From Propionibacteriaceae bacterium (GTDB lineage Bacteria; Actinomycetota; Actinomycetes; Propionibacteriales; Propionibacteriaceae), in contig JAPUEL010000029.1 in the NCBI GenBank assembly GCA_027492545.1, positions 20,906 to 84,905 on the forward strand: a stretch of DNA of 64,000 nt, read 5' to 3'. The notes beneath the pieces were generated by a model that saw nothing but the letters and a program-made list of their open reading frames with translations, had not been told where the DNA came from and made no database searches. Both the position numbers and the translations under genes were made by a program. Positions 47,421-55,917 of the stretch are shown in pieces. The first letter of the stretch is position 1. Every line of letters starts with the position of its first letter.

Positions 47421-48323
47421 TCAGTCGATGTGGATGTCCTCGTAGCTGCGGGGATCCTCGATGGGCTCGAGGTGGCCGATGACGCGCAGCTCGGAGAACT
47501 CCTCCTGGATGAGGTCGATCAGGTCCTCCATCGCGTCGTGGCCCCGCTGCACGGACCACGCCCCAGGCACCAGCATGTGGAACTCCATGAACGCCCGCGC
47601 CCCGGAGATGCGGGTGCGGAAGGCGTGGAACTTGATCTCCTCGGTCTCGTGCTCGGCGAGGATTCCCCGCAGCCGCGCGTTCTCCTCCTTCGGCAGGGAC
47701 TCGTCCATCAGCCCGGAGGCGGACTCCGACACCAGGCGCCACCCGGTCCAGAGGATGTTGATTCCCACGAGGAGTGCGACGACGGGGTCCAGCCAGTTCC
47801 AGCCGGTGATCCACACCAGGCCGATGCCCACCACCACACCGGCCGAGGTGATGACGTCGGTCATGAGGTGGTGGCCGTCGGCGCGCAGCGTGATGGAGTT
47901 GTACTTGGCGCCGGCTCCCAGGAGCACCAGGGCCACGCCGCCGTTGATCACCGAGGCACCGACGGTGATGAGCAGGCCCACCCCGATCTCCTCCAGGGGC
48001 CGGGGGAAGATGAGGCGCTCGACGGCGAACGCGACGATCACCACGGCCGCGACGAAGATCATCACGCCCTCGATGGCCGAGGAGAAGTACTCCGCCTTCG
48101 AGTGCCCGAAGTGGTGGTTCTTGTCCGCCGGCCTGGCCGCGACCCTCAACGCGAACAGCGCCACCACCGCCGCCACCAGGTTGACCACGGACTCGGCGGC
48201 GTCGGACAGCAGGCCCACGGATCCGGTGATCAGCCAGGCGGCGGTCTTGAGGCCGATGGTGACGAGCGCAGCCGCGATCGACAACCAGGCGAACTTCGTG
48301 AGGTCGACGCGGGGTTGGGCCAT
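47421..48323 (-). CDS. Cation diffusion facilitator transporter
   Basis: A 300-residue CDF exporter with six helices and a cytosolic C-terminal domain (EIKFHAFRTRISGARAFMEF). Metal site: helix 5 has the standard HxxxD (His152, Asp156 in HHLMTD), but helix 2 has ExxxN (Glu44, Asn48 in SDAAESVVN) in place of H/DxxxD. His-rich loop NHHFGHSKAEYF is present. The changed helix-2 pair leaves the metal (Zn, Fe, Mn, Co) unresolved. Convergent with the lipase-like gene, 8 bp apart. Confidence 0.9.
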   Translation of the reverse strand: MAQPRVDLTKFAWLSIAAALVTIGLKTAAWLITGSVGLLSDAAESVVNLVAAVVALFALRVAARPADKNHHFGHSKAEYFSSAIEGVMIFVAAVVIVAFAVERLIFPRPLEEIGVGLLITVGASVINGGVALVLLGAGAKYNSITLRADGHHLMTDVITSAGVVVGIGLVWITGWNWLDPVVALLVGINILWTGWRLVSESASGLMDESLPKEENARLRGILAEHETEEIKFHAFRTRISGARAFMEFHMLVPGAWSVQRGHDAMEDLIDLIQEEFSELRVIGHLEPIEDPRSYEDIHID

Positions 48324-48329
48324 GGCTCA

Positions 48330-48359
48330 ATCCTGACGCCTCGGCCCGGCGGCTGCCAA
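48330..48359 (-). promoter_or_regulatory. Leaderless promoter of the CDF gene
   Basis: Minus strand: -35 TTGGCA (48354-48359), 18-nt spacer, -10 CAGGAT (48330-48335), 6 nt before the ATG. One of the best -35/-10 pairs in the window. Confidence 0.55.
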
Positions 48360-48363
48360 AGCG

Positions 48364-49308
48364 TCAGCGGGCCAGCAGGTTGAGCAGGTCCCCCTCGTGG
48401 CGCAGCGCGGCCACGTTGTGTTCGATCAGGCGGTCCGCCTGCTGGGGCCGGCCGCTGGCGACGTGCGGGGTGATCAACACGTTCGGCTCGTCCCACAGCG
48501 GCGACGACGCCGGCAGCGGCTCCACGACCGTCACGTCCAGCGCCGCAGCGGCCACCCGCCCACTCCTGACGGCGGCCAGCAGGGCGTCCTCGTCGACGGT
48601 GGTGCCACGGCCCACGTTGACCACCAGCGCCGACGGCTTCAGCTGGGCCAGCCGCTCGGGGTTGAGCGCAGCGTGGGTGCTGTGGTGCCTCGGCAGCACC
48701 ATGATGAGCACGTCGGTCTCCGCGAGCACCGACCCGAGCGCGTCCTCGTCGACCACGTCGAACCCGTGGCGCGGCCCGGCCGAGCGTGCCACTCCGGTCA
48801 CCCAGGCGCCCATGGCGCGCAGGAGCGGCGCCAGTCGCGAGGCGATCGAGCCGAAGCCCCAGATGGTCACGTTGGCTCCGTCGAGCGTGATGACCCGGCC
48901 GTCGTGGGCGCGCTCCAGCATGGCCCCGCCGAGTTCGTCGTCCCACAGGTGCTCCCGCTGCTGACGCATGGCCAGGGGCAGCATCCGCACCAGCGAGAGC
49001 GTCAGCGCCATGGCGTGCTCGGCCACGGGCCCGTCGTGCAGGCCGACGCCGCTGGCCAGCCGCACGTCGTCGGCGAACCCGGCGGCCACCACGTTGTCCG
49101 GGCCGGCCGCCAGTCCCTGGACGAGCTGCAGCCGGGTCATGCGGCGGGCCGCATCCTTCAGCACGTCGTCGGGCTGGCCCCACACCACCAGGACCTCGGC
49201 GTCGAGGTGTTCCGGGGGGACGGGGCGCGTGCCGTCGACCAGGACGACCTGCGCGTCGTCGATCACCGGCACCGGGCCGCTGTACGTGCTGGGGATCAGG
49301 ATCTTCAT
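48364..49308 (-). CDS. D-isomer-specific 2-hydroxyacid dehydrogenase
   Basis: A 314-residue NAD(P)-dependent dehydrogenase. Rossmann motif VTIWGFGSIASRLAPLLRA in the middle, catalytic Arg in VVNVGRGTTVDEDAL, Glu in DVTVVEPLP and His in LITPHVASG. The exact 2-hydroxyacid is unknown; GRHPR/SerA-type relatives exist. AGGTG 8 nt before the ATG. Divergent from glyQS by 81 bp. Confidence 0.9.
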   Translation of the reverse strand: MKILIPSTYSGPVPVIDDAQVVLVDGTRPVPPEHLDAEVLVVWGQPDDVLKDAARRMTRLQLVQGLAAGPDNVVAAGFADDVRLASGVGLHDGPVAEHAMALTLSLVRMLPLAMRQQREHLWDDELGGAMLERAHDGRVITLDGANVTIWGFGSIASRLAPLLRAMGAWVTGVARSAGPRHGFDVVDEDALGSVLAETDVLIMVLPRHHSTHAALNPERLAQLKPSALVVNVGRGTTVDEDALLAAVRSGRVAAAALDVTVVEPLPASSPLWDEPNVLITPHVASGRPQQADRLIEHNVAALRHEGDLLNLLAR

Positions 49309-49377
49309 GTGGCTAGCACCTCCGTGAGTCCGCCCCAGCATCCCATAGGCGGGTGGGCGCCGCGCGGCAGAACTGGG

Positions 49378-49383
49378 TAACCT
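49378..49383 (+). promoter_or_regulatory. -10 box of the GlyRS gene
   Basis: TAACCT, 6 nt before the GTG at 49390; leaderless. No T-box or riboswitch-like leader is present. Confidence 0.5.
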
Positions 49384-49389
49384 GCTGGG

Positions 49390-52300
49390 GTGCTGACCAT
49401 GCAAGACGCCCTGCGCCGCCTCTCCGACTACTGGACCTCGAAGGGCTGCCTCACGTGGCAGCCGTTCAACACGGAGGTGGGGGCGGGCACGATGAACCCG
49501 GCCACGGTGCTGCGGGTGCTCGGGCCTGAGCCGTGGGACGTGGCCTACGTGGAGCCGTCGGTGCGCCCGGACGACTCGCGCTATGGCGAGAACCCCAACC
49601 GGCTGCAGATGCACACCCAGTTCCAGGTGATCCTCAAGCCGGAGCCCGGCAACCCGCAGGAGCTGTATCTGGGCTCGCTGGAGGCGCTCGGCATCGACCT
49701 GTCGAAGCACGACGTGCGCTTCGTGGAGGACAACTGGCAGCAGCCGGCCATCGGCGCCTGGGGCCTCGGCTGGGAGGTGTGGCTCGACGGCATGGAGATC
49801 ACGCAGTTCACGTACTTCCAGCAGGTGGGCGGGCAGAACCTGGACCCTGTCCCGGTGGAGCTCACCTACGGCGTGGAGCGCATCCTCATGGCGCAGCAGG
49901 GCGTGACGCACTTCAAGGACATCGTGTACTCCGTCGCCTCGGACGGCCGGCCCGTCACGTATGGCGAGGCCTTCGGGCAGCAGGAGTACGAGATGAGCCG
50001 GTACTACCTCGACGACGCGGACGTGGAGGCCAACCGTCGCCTGTACGAGACCTACGTCGGCGAGGCCACCCGCATGGTCGAGGCCCGGCTCCCGGTGCCC
50101 GCGCACGGCTACATCCTCAAGTCCAGCCACGCGTTCAACGTGCTGGACGCCCGGGGCGCCATCTCCACCACGGAGCGGGCCAAGGCCTTCGCGACGATGC
50201 GCCGCCTCATGCGCGACACCGCGGTCCTGTGGATCGAGCGCCGCGAGGAGCTGGGCTTCCCGCTGATGCGCGAGGCCGCGGAAGTTCCGCTGGTTGAGCC
50301 GGGCCGCGAGGAACGAGCGCCCGTGTCGAAACCCCTGGAACCGGCCACGACCCCGCAGACACTCGCCTTCGAGATCGGCGTCGAGGAACTGCCGCCGCAC
50401 GTGGTCCCCCAGACCGTCGAGGCGGTGCGTGAGGCGCTGACGGCCAAGCTGGCCGCCACCCGGCTCGAGTACGGCAGCGTGACGGTGGAGGGCACGCCGC
50501 GCCGGATCGTCGCCGTGGTGGAGGGCGTGGGCGCCCAGGAGCCGGACGCCGAGCAGCTGCGCAAGGGCCCGAAGTGGTCCGCCGCGTTCGACGCCGACGG
50601 CAACCCGACCAAGGCGCTGCAGGGCTTCATGCGCGGCCAGGGCGTGGAGGCAGCGCAGGTGGTGCGCGCGGAGATCGGCGGTCAGGAGCACGCCGCCGTA
50701 GCCGCGACCGTCGCCGGCCGGCACGTGCTCGACGTGGCGGGCGAGGCGCTGACGGACATCGTCTCCGGCCTGCGCGCCGAGAAGAACATGCGCTGGAGCG
50801 ACCCCTCCCTCTCGTTCTCCCGAGCCATCCGCTGGATCGTGGCACTCTGGGGCGACACCGTCGTGCCCTCCACCGTCTCAGGTCTGACCGCCGGCCGCAC
50901 CACCTACCTCCAGCGGGCCGTGGCCGGCGAGGAGTCCGGCACCCGCTCCGACGGCGCGCGCGTCGGCTGGGTGGAGGTGGCCTCGGCCGCCGACCTGCTC
51001 CCCACCATCGCCTCGGGCGCGATCACGCTGTCCACCGCTGAGCGTCGCGCCGCCGTCGTCGAGCAGGCCGTCGCGCTGGCTGACGGCGTGGGCGGCACCG
51101 TCGACGTCGAGGCCGAGGGGGCGGTGATCGACGAGATCACCAACCTGGTGGAGGACCCCCGCGGGGTGCTCGGCCACTTCGACGAGCGCTACCTCGAGCT
51201 CCCCGAGCGGATCCTCACCGCCGTCATGCGCAAGCACCAGCGCTACCTGCCGGTGTTCCGCGACGGCGCCCTCGCCCCGCACTTCGTCACCATGGCCAAC
51301 GGCCTGTGCGACGACGCCACCGTCCGGGCCGGCAACGAGTCCGTCATCCGGGCCCGCTACGAGGACGCGCTGTTCTTCTGGAACGCCGACCTCGAGGCGG
51401 CGGATGTGGACGGCTTCGTGCCCGGCCTGGACAAGCTGACCTTCGAGGAGCGGCTGGGCTCGGTGGGCGCGCGGGCGCGGCGGATCGCCGATGTCGCGGC
51501 CAGCCTGGCGGACCGCGTCGGCCTGGCCGGCGAGGACCGCACGACGCTGACCCGCGCCGGGCAGCTCGCCAAGTTCGACCTGGCCACCCAGATGGTGGTG
51601 GAGATGAGCTCGCTGGCAGGGTTCATCGCGCGCGAGTACGCCGTCCGCAAGGGCGAGACGCAGGCCGTGGCGGACGCGCTGTACGAGATGGAGCAGCCGC
51701 ACACCTCCGCCGACCCCGTGCCGGCGTCCGTGCCCGGCGCGCTGTTGGCGCTGGGCGACCGCTTCGATCTCCTGGCCGCGATGTTCGCGCTCGGCGCCAA
51801 GCCGACGGGCTCGTCGGACCCGTTCGGCCTGCGCCGCGCCGCGCTGGGCGTGGTGCGGATCCTCCGTGAGTCGGCGGGCACGCCTCTGGAGAGCCTGACC
51901 GTGCGCGCCGGCCTGGAGGCCGCGGTGGCGCGGCTGGCCGCGCAGGGCATCGATGTCGCGGTGGACGCCGTCGACGCAGCCCTCGAGTTCACCGTCGGCC
52001 GGTTCGCGCAGCTGCTGCGTGACGAGGGCACGCCGGCTGATCTTGTCGCGGCCATCCTGCCTGCGGCCGACGCGCCCGGGCGTGCCGCGCGGATTCTGGG
52101 CGAGCTCAACGACACCCAGGCCGACCCGCGCCTGAAGGCCCTGGTCGCGACCCTGGTGCGGATCGGGCGCATTCTGCCCGCGGGCACGGGGGCCGCCTAC
52201 GACGCGGCCCTGCTGACCGAGCCGGCCGAGGTGGAACTGCGGACGGCGGTGGAGGCGGTCCCGGCAGGCACCGCGGACGCGTCGATCCCCGCGCTGCTGG

Positions 52301-52467
52301 ACCGCACGGCAGACGTGGTGGCTGCCGCGGACCGGTTCTTCACCGACATCCTCGTCAACGCGGAGGACCCGGCGGTTCGAGTGTCGCGGCAGGGCCTGCT
52401 GGCCTCGGTCCTGGCCCTCGCCCCGGCGGGCGTCGACTGGCGGGCCCTGGACATCGCCCTGGGCTGA
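49390..52467 (+). CDS. glyQS: Glycyl-tRNA synthetase, fused alpha and beta subunits
   Basis: A 1025-residue fusion of bacterial GlyQ (about 1-297) and GlyS (about 325-1025). Alpha half: QDALRRLSDYWTSKGCLTWQ, VAYVEPSVRPDDSRYGENPN, LQMHTQFQVILKPEP, GWEVWLDGMEITQFTYFQQV. Beta half begins LAFEIGVEELPPHVVPQ and includes RWIVALWGD, LTAVMRKHQRYLPVF and the HD-like FDLATQMVVEMSSLAG. The linker (residues 300-316, PLVEPGREERAPVSKPL) is a translated REP-like repeat. It charges tRNA-Gly. Most actinobacteria use the unrelated single-chain alpha2 enzyme, so this form is atypical. GTG start; ATG three codons on is possible. Confidence 0.95.
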   Translation: MLTMQDALRRLSDYWTSKGCLTWQPFNTEVGAGTMNPATVLRVLGPEPWDVAYVEPSVRPDDSRYGENPNRLQMHTQFQVILKPEPGNPQELYLGSLEALGIDLSKHDVRFVEDNWQQPAIGAWGLGWEVWLDGMEITQFTYFQQVGGQNLDPVPVELTYGVERILMAQQGVTHFKDIVYSVASDGRPVTYGEAFGQQEYEMSRYYLDDADVEANRRLYETYVGEATRMVEARLPVPAHGYILKSSHAFNVLDARGAISTTERAKAFATMRRLMRDTAVLWIERREELGFPLMREAAEVPLVEPGREERAPVSKPLEPATTPQTLAFEIGVEELPPHVVPQTVEAVREALTAKLAATRLEYGSVTVEGTPRRIVAVVEGVGAQEPDAEQLRKGPKWSAAFDADGNPTKALQGFMRGQGVEAAQVVRAEIGGQEHAAVAATVAGRHVLDVAGEALTDIVSGLRAEKNMRWSDPSLSFSRAIRWIVALWGDTVVPSTVSGLTAGRTTYLQRAVAGEESGTRSDGARVGWVEVASAADLLPTIASGAITLSTAERRAAVVEQAVALADGVGGTVDVEAEGAVIDEITNLVEDPRGVLGHFDERYLELPERILTAVMRKHQRYLPVFRDGALAPHFVTMANGLCDDATVRAGNESVIRARYEDALFFWNADLEAADVDGFVPGLDKLTFEERLGSVGARARRIADVAASLADRVGLAGEDRTTLTRAGQLAKFDLATQMVVEMSSLAGFIAREYAVRKGETQAVADALYEMEQPHTSADPVPASVPGALLALGDRFDLLAAMFALGAKPTGSSDPFGLRRAALGVVRILRESAGTPLESLTVRAGLEAAVARLAAQGIDVAVDAVDAALEFTVGRFAQLLRDEGTPADLVAAILPAADAPGRAARILGELNDTQADPRLKALVATLVRIGRILPAGTGAAYDAALLTEPAEVELRTAVEAVPAGTADASIPALLDRTADVVAAADRFFTDILVNAEDPAVRVSRQGLLASVLALAPAGVDWRALDIALG
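50287..50334 (+). repeat. REP-like element inside glyQS
   Basis: Head CCGCTGGTTGAGCC, GC-rich middle, tail GTGTCGAAACCCC. This is the form of short extragenic palindromic repeats common in several actinobacterial groups (family knowledge from memory). It falls in frame exactly in the inter-subunit linker, adding about 17 residues. A related copy lies just downstream of the gene. Confidence 0.6.
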
Positions 52468-52497
52468 CGCCCGCTCCCGCCGGGTGAGGCACCTCAC

Positions 52498-52577
52498 CGC
52501 TGGGTGAGCCAGGCCAAGCCGCCCCCCGCTGGGTGAGCCACGCCAAGCCGCGAAGCGGCGCAGCGTGTGTCGAAGCC
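52498..52577 (+). repeat. Tandem repeat heads and REP-like element downstream of glyQS
   Basis: Two copies of a 25-nt unit (CGCTGGGTGAGCC, A[G/C]GCCAAGCCGC) at 52498-52522 and 52527-52551 differ at one base, with a degenerate third copy near 52478. The second runs on into a GCCGC-gaa-GCGGC hairpin (52547-52559) and the tail GTGTCGAAGCC (52567-52577), the same head/tail as the element inside glyQS. It separates glyQS from the restriction-modification genes; 52578-52723 holds no other feature except the AGGAG box before hsdM. Confidence 0.65.
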
Positions 52578-52723
52578 ACGCGAGCTCCCCAGGGACCCGA
52601 GGCGGCTGGCCGACTCACGCGCCACCGGTGGGTCCGCGGCCCGGTGGGCGCCCGGTGCGCCAAGATGGAAGCCCGCGCGTCCATGCGCGGACCGAAGCCG
52701 CAGCGTCGTAGGAGTACCCCCTC

Positions 52724-54673
52724 GTGGTGAATCACGTCTCGTTCATCTGGAACATCGCCGAGTCACTGCGAGGCCCGTTCAAGCCATCCGAGTACGGATC
52801 GGTGGTGCTCCCTTTCACAGTGCTACGCCGCCTGGACGCCGTCCTGGCCGCAACCAAGCCCGCGGTCCTAGCCGCGGCACCCGACGCGGAGGGGCTCCCC
52901 GAGATGCTCCGCGACGTGAAGCTCACCGCGGCTTCGGGACGCCAGTTCTACAACACGAGCCCGTTCGACTTTGCCAAGCTCGTCGCAGACCCCCAGGACC
53001 TGCGCCCGAATATCGCCGCCTACATCGCCGGGTTCTCCCCCAATGTGCGGGACATCTTCGACCGCTTTGACTTCGACAAGACTCTGGACAAGCTGGCCGA
53101 CAAGAACAAGCTGTTCGCCGTCACGGAGAAGTTCGCCCAGGCGGACTTCCACCCCAGAACGGTCTCCAACATCCAGATGGGCCTGGTGTTCGAGGAACTC
53201 ATCCGGTGGGCCAACGAGCGCTCCAACGAGACCGCCGGCGACCACTACACCCCGCGCGAGGTCATCTCGCTCATGGTGCAGCTGCTGTTCGCCACCGACG
53301 ACGCCGCCCTGTCCAAGCCCGGCGTCGTGCGCTCGATCTACGACCCCACCGCCGGCACCGGCGGCATGCTCTCGGTCGCCGAGGAGCACCTCCGCGGCAT
53401 GAACCCTGACATCCAGCTGGCCCTCTACGGGCAGGACTACAACGACTCCTCCTACGCCATCTGCAAGGCCGACATGGTCATCAAGGGCCAGGACGTCGGC
53501 AACATCCGCCTCGGCGACACCCTCACCGAGGACCACTTCCCCGACAAGAAGTTCGACTACGCCCTTTCCAATCCGCCCTTCGGGGTCGACTGGAAGGACC
53601 AGCGCGACGTCGTCGACAACGAACACAAGACGCTGGGCTTCGTCGGCCGCTTCGGCCCAGGCACCCCCGCGGTGTCCGACGGCGCGATGCTGTTCCTGCT
53701 CCACCTCGTGTCGAAGATGCGCAGACCCGCCTACGGCGGCTCCCGCATGGCCATCGTCCTCAACGGTTCGCCGCTGTTCTCCGGCGGCGCCGGCGGCGGA
53801 GAGTCCAACATCCGCAAGTGGCTCCTCGACAACGACCTCGTCGAGGCCATCATCGGTCTGCCGAAGGACATGTTCTACAACACCGGCATCTCCACCTACA
53901 TCTGGATCCTCACCAACCGCAAGGCCCCCGAGCGCGAGGGCACGGTCCAGCTCATCGACGCCCGCGAGTTCTACGGCAAGCTCCGCAAGGGTCTGGGCTC
54001 CAAGCGCAACGAACTCACCGCAGCCGACATCGATCGCATCGTCTCCCTCTACGCCGGCTTCTCCGACGGCGAGCACTCGAAGATCTTCCGCAACGAGGAC
54101 TTCCTCTACCGCACCATCACCGTCGAGCGCCCGCTGAAGCTCCGCTGGCAGGCCACCCCAGACGCCATCGAGGCTGTCTTCGAGGCCAAGCCCGTCCAGA
54201 AGCTCACCGACGGCGACGCCGCGAGCCTCCGCGCCTCGCTCGAAGCGCTGGGCGACGACGAGGTGTGGACCAACCGCGGCCAGTTCCAGCAGGCTCTCAA
54301 GGCGGCCACCGCGACCCAAAAGCTGAAGCTCGCCGCACCGGCCCTCAAGGCCGTCATCGCCGCGCTCGGAGTGCAGGACGACGCGGCGGACGTGTGCACC
54401 GATTCCGCGGGCAACCCCGAGCCCGACACGTCGCTGCGTGACACCGAGAACGTTCCCTGGGACCAAGACGTCGACGAGTATCTTCAGCGCGAGCTGCTGC
54501 CCTACGCCGCCGACGCCTGGATCGACCATTCGAAGACCAAGGAGGGCGCGGAGATCCCGTTCACCCGCCACTTCTACAGGTATGTCCCGCCGCGGTCTCT
54601 GGAAGAGATCGACCGCGACCTCGAAGCCGTCATGAACGACCTCCGCGCCATGCTCACCGAGGTAGAGCGATGA
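52724..54673 (+). CDS. hsdM: Type I restriction-modification, methyltransferase subunit
   Basis: A 649-residue N6-adenine methyltransferase. N-terminal helical domain (EYGSVVLPFTVLRRLDAVL), GDHYTPREVISLMVQLL, SAM motif I DPTAGTGG (207-214) and catalytic SNPPFG (NPPF at 283-286). C-terminal coiled region (SLEEIDRDLEAVMNDLRAML) for HsdS contact. Starts with tandem GTG codons; AGGAG lies about 9 nt before the first. Overlaps hsdS by 4 nt. Longer than classical EcoKI HsdM, as in many type I systems of this subfamily. Confidence 0.95.
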   Translation: MVNHVSFIWNIAESLRGPFKPSEYGSVVLPFTVLRRLDAVLAATKPAVLAAAPDAEGLPEMLRDVKLTAASGRQFYNTSPFDFAKLVADPQDLRPNIAAYIAGFSPNVRDIFDRFDFDKTLDKLADKNKLFAVTEKFAQADFHPRTVSNIQMGLVFEELIRWANERSNETAGDHYTPREVISLMVQLLFATDDAALSKPGVVRSIYDPTAGTGGMLSVAEEHLRGMNPDIQLALYGQDYNDSSYAICKADMVIKGQDVGNIRLGDTLTEDHFPDKKFDYALSNPPFGVDWKDQRDVVDNEHKTLGFVGRFGPGTPAVSDGAMLFLLHLVSKMRRPAYGGSRMAIVLNGSPLFSGGAGGGESNIRKWLLDNDLVEAIIGLPKDMFYNTGISTYIWILTNRKAPEREGTVQLIDAREFYGKLRKGLGSKRNELTAADIDRIVSLYAGFSDGEHSKIFRNEDFLYRTITVERPLKLRWQATPDAIEAVFEAKPVQKLTDGDAASLRASLEALGDDEVWTNRGQFQQALKAATATQKLKLAAPALKAVIAALGVQDDAADVCTDSAGNPEPDTSLRDTENVPWDQDVDEYLQRELLPYAADAWIDHSKTKEGAEIPFTRHFYRYVPPRSLEEIDRDLEAVMNDLRAMLTEVER

Positions 54674-55917
54674 CATTTGAGCGAGTCAGGCTGCGGCGAG
54701 CAGCCCGGATTCTTAACGGAGGGACACCTCCATCAGGTGATCCTGACATGTGGGACGGCAACATTCCCTTCGTCACTCCCCCAGACCTCAATGGTCTGGA
54801 TGGCCGCCCCATCCAGGCCGTAACCCGATCAATTACCGAGAGGGGTCTAGCTCACTCAACCCGCGCACCGGAGGGGAGCGTGATCCTCTCAACGCGCGCC
54901 CCGATCGGCCACATTGGGCGGGTCTCATCTCCCCTGGCGTTCAACCAAGGGTGTCGAGCGCTTGTGCCAGTATCCGGACAAGACCCACGGTTCCTGGCGT
55001 ACGCCCTGATTGCGGCTCGCGAGGAGATGGCCACAAGGGGCCTGGGGACCACGTTCATCGAGCTGTCCAGCAACTCACTGGGCGAGATACCGGTTCCATC
55101 CCCGCCGCAGTGTGCGCAACATGAGATTGCGGACTTCCTGGATCGGGAGACGGCCCAGATCGACGCGTTCATCGCAAAGAACGAAGAACTCGTCACTCTC
55201 CTCGCCGAGCGCCGTGACGCCGTCATCTCACGTGCTGTGACCCGTGGCATCGATGGGGATGCCGAGTTGTTTGATAGCGGTGTGCCGACGCTGGGTCAAA
55301 TCCCCATTTCTTGGTCGGTGCGCCGAGTTCGCGATGTCGGGCGGGCGATCATCGGGCTCACCTACGCTCCGGATGATCTCTGCGACGAGGCTGATGGCGG
55401 CACCCTTGTCTTGCGTGCAGGTAACATCCAGAACAATAGGCTCGACTTCGGGGACACGGTCCACGTCGCTACTGCGATCCCACCAGCGTTGAAGCTGAGA
55501 CTGGGCGACATCGTGATATGCGCCCGGAATGGGAGCGCGCGCTTGGTTGGCAAGAACGCCGTGGCAACTGAGCGTGTGGTTGGGCATACTTGGGGCGCAT
55601 TTATGACGGTCCTTCGGACCCCCGTCAACGACTATTTGCGGTGGGTTCTGAACTCGACAATCTTCAGGTCTAGTGTCGGATCATATGCGACCACGACAAT
55701 TAATCAGCTCACTTCGGGAACGCTGCACATGTTGCAGTTCGCCATGCCGCCCGCCAAGGAACGCGCGCGGATCGCAGCTTATCTTGAGGAGGCGGTGGCG
55801 GACGTCGATAGAGCGGTCGTAGCCGCAAATCGAGGCATCGATCTTGCGCGTGAGCGGCGCGCGGCGCTGATTTCTGCGGCGGTGACGGGCAGGATCGACG
55901 TGGGGGTGAGCGCATGA
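54670..55917 (+). CDS. hsdS: Type I restriction-modification, specificity subunit
   Basis: A 415-residue subunit with two target-recognition domains: TRD1 about 1-150, TRD2 about 200-345. Each is followed by a related helical repeat: ADFLDRETAQIDAFIAKNEE, LLAERRDAVISRAVT and IAAYLEEAVADVDRAVVAAN, LARERRAALISAAVTG. Each TRD reads one half of a bipartite site. Base composition is visibly less GC-rich than hsdM/hsdR (for example AATTAATCAGCTCACTT), as expected for exchanged TRDs. ATG overlaps hsdM and the stop overlaps hsdR, 4 nt each. Confidence 0.93.
   Translation: MTFERVRLRRAARILNGGTPPSGDPDMWDGNIPFVTPPDLNGLDGRPIQAVTRSITERGLAHSTRAPEGSVILSTRAPIGHIGRVSSPLAFNQGCRALVPVSGQDPRFLAYALIAAREEMATRGLGTTFIELSSNSLGEIPVPSPPQCAQHEIADFLDRETAQIDAFIAKNEELVTLLAERRDAVISRAVTRGIDGDAELFDSGVPTLGQIPISWSVRRVRDVGRAIIGLTYAPDDLCDEADGGTLVLRAGNIQNNRLDFGDTVHVATAIPPALKLRLGDIVICARNGSARLVGKNAVATERVVGHTWGAFMTVLRTPVNDYLRWVLNSTIFRSSVGSYATTTINQLTSGTLHMLQFAMPPAKERARIAAYLEEAVADVDRAVVAANRGIDLARERRAALISAAVTGRIDVGVSA

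Noticed and set aside
52498..52577. CRISPR array
   Set aside because: Only two clear units with almost no spacer between them, and no cas genes in the window.
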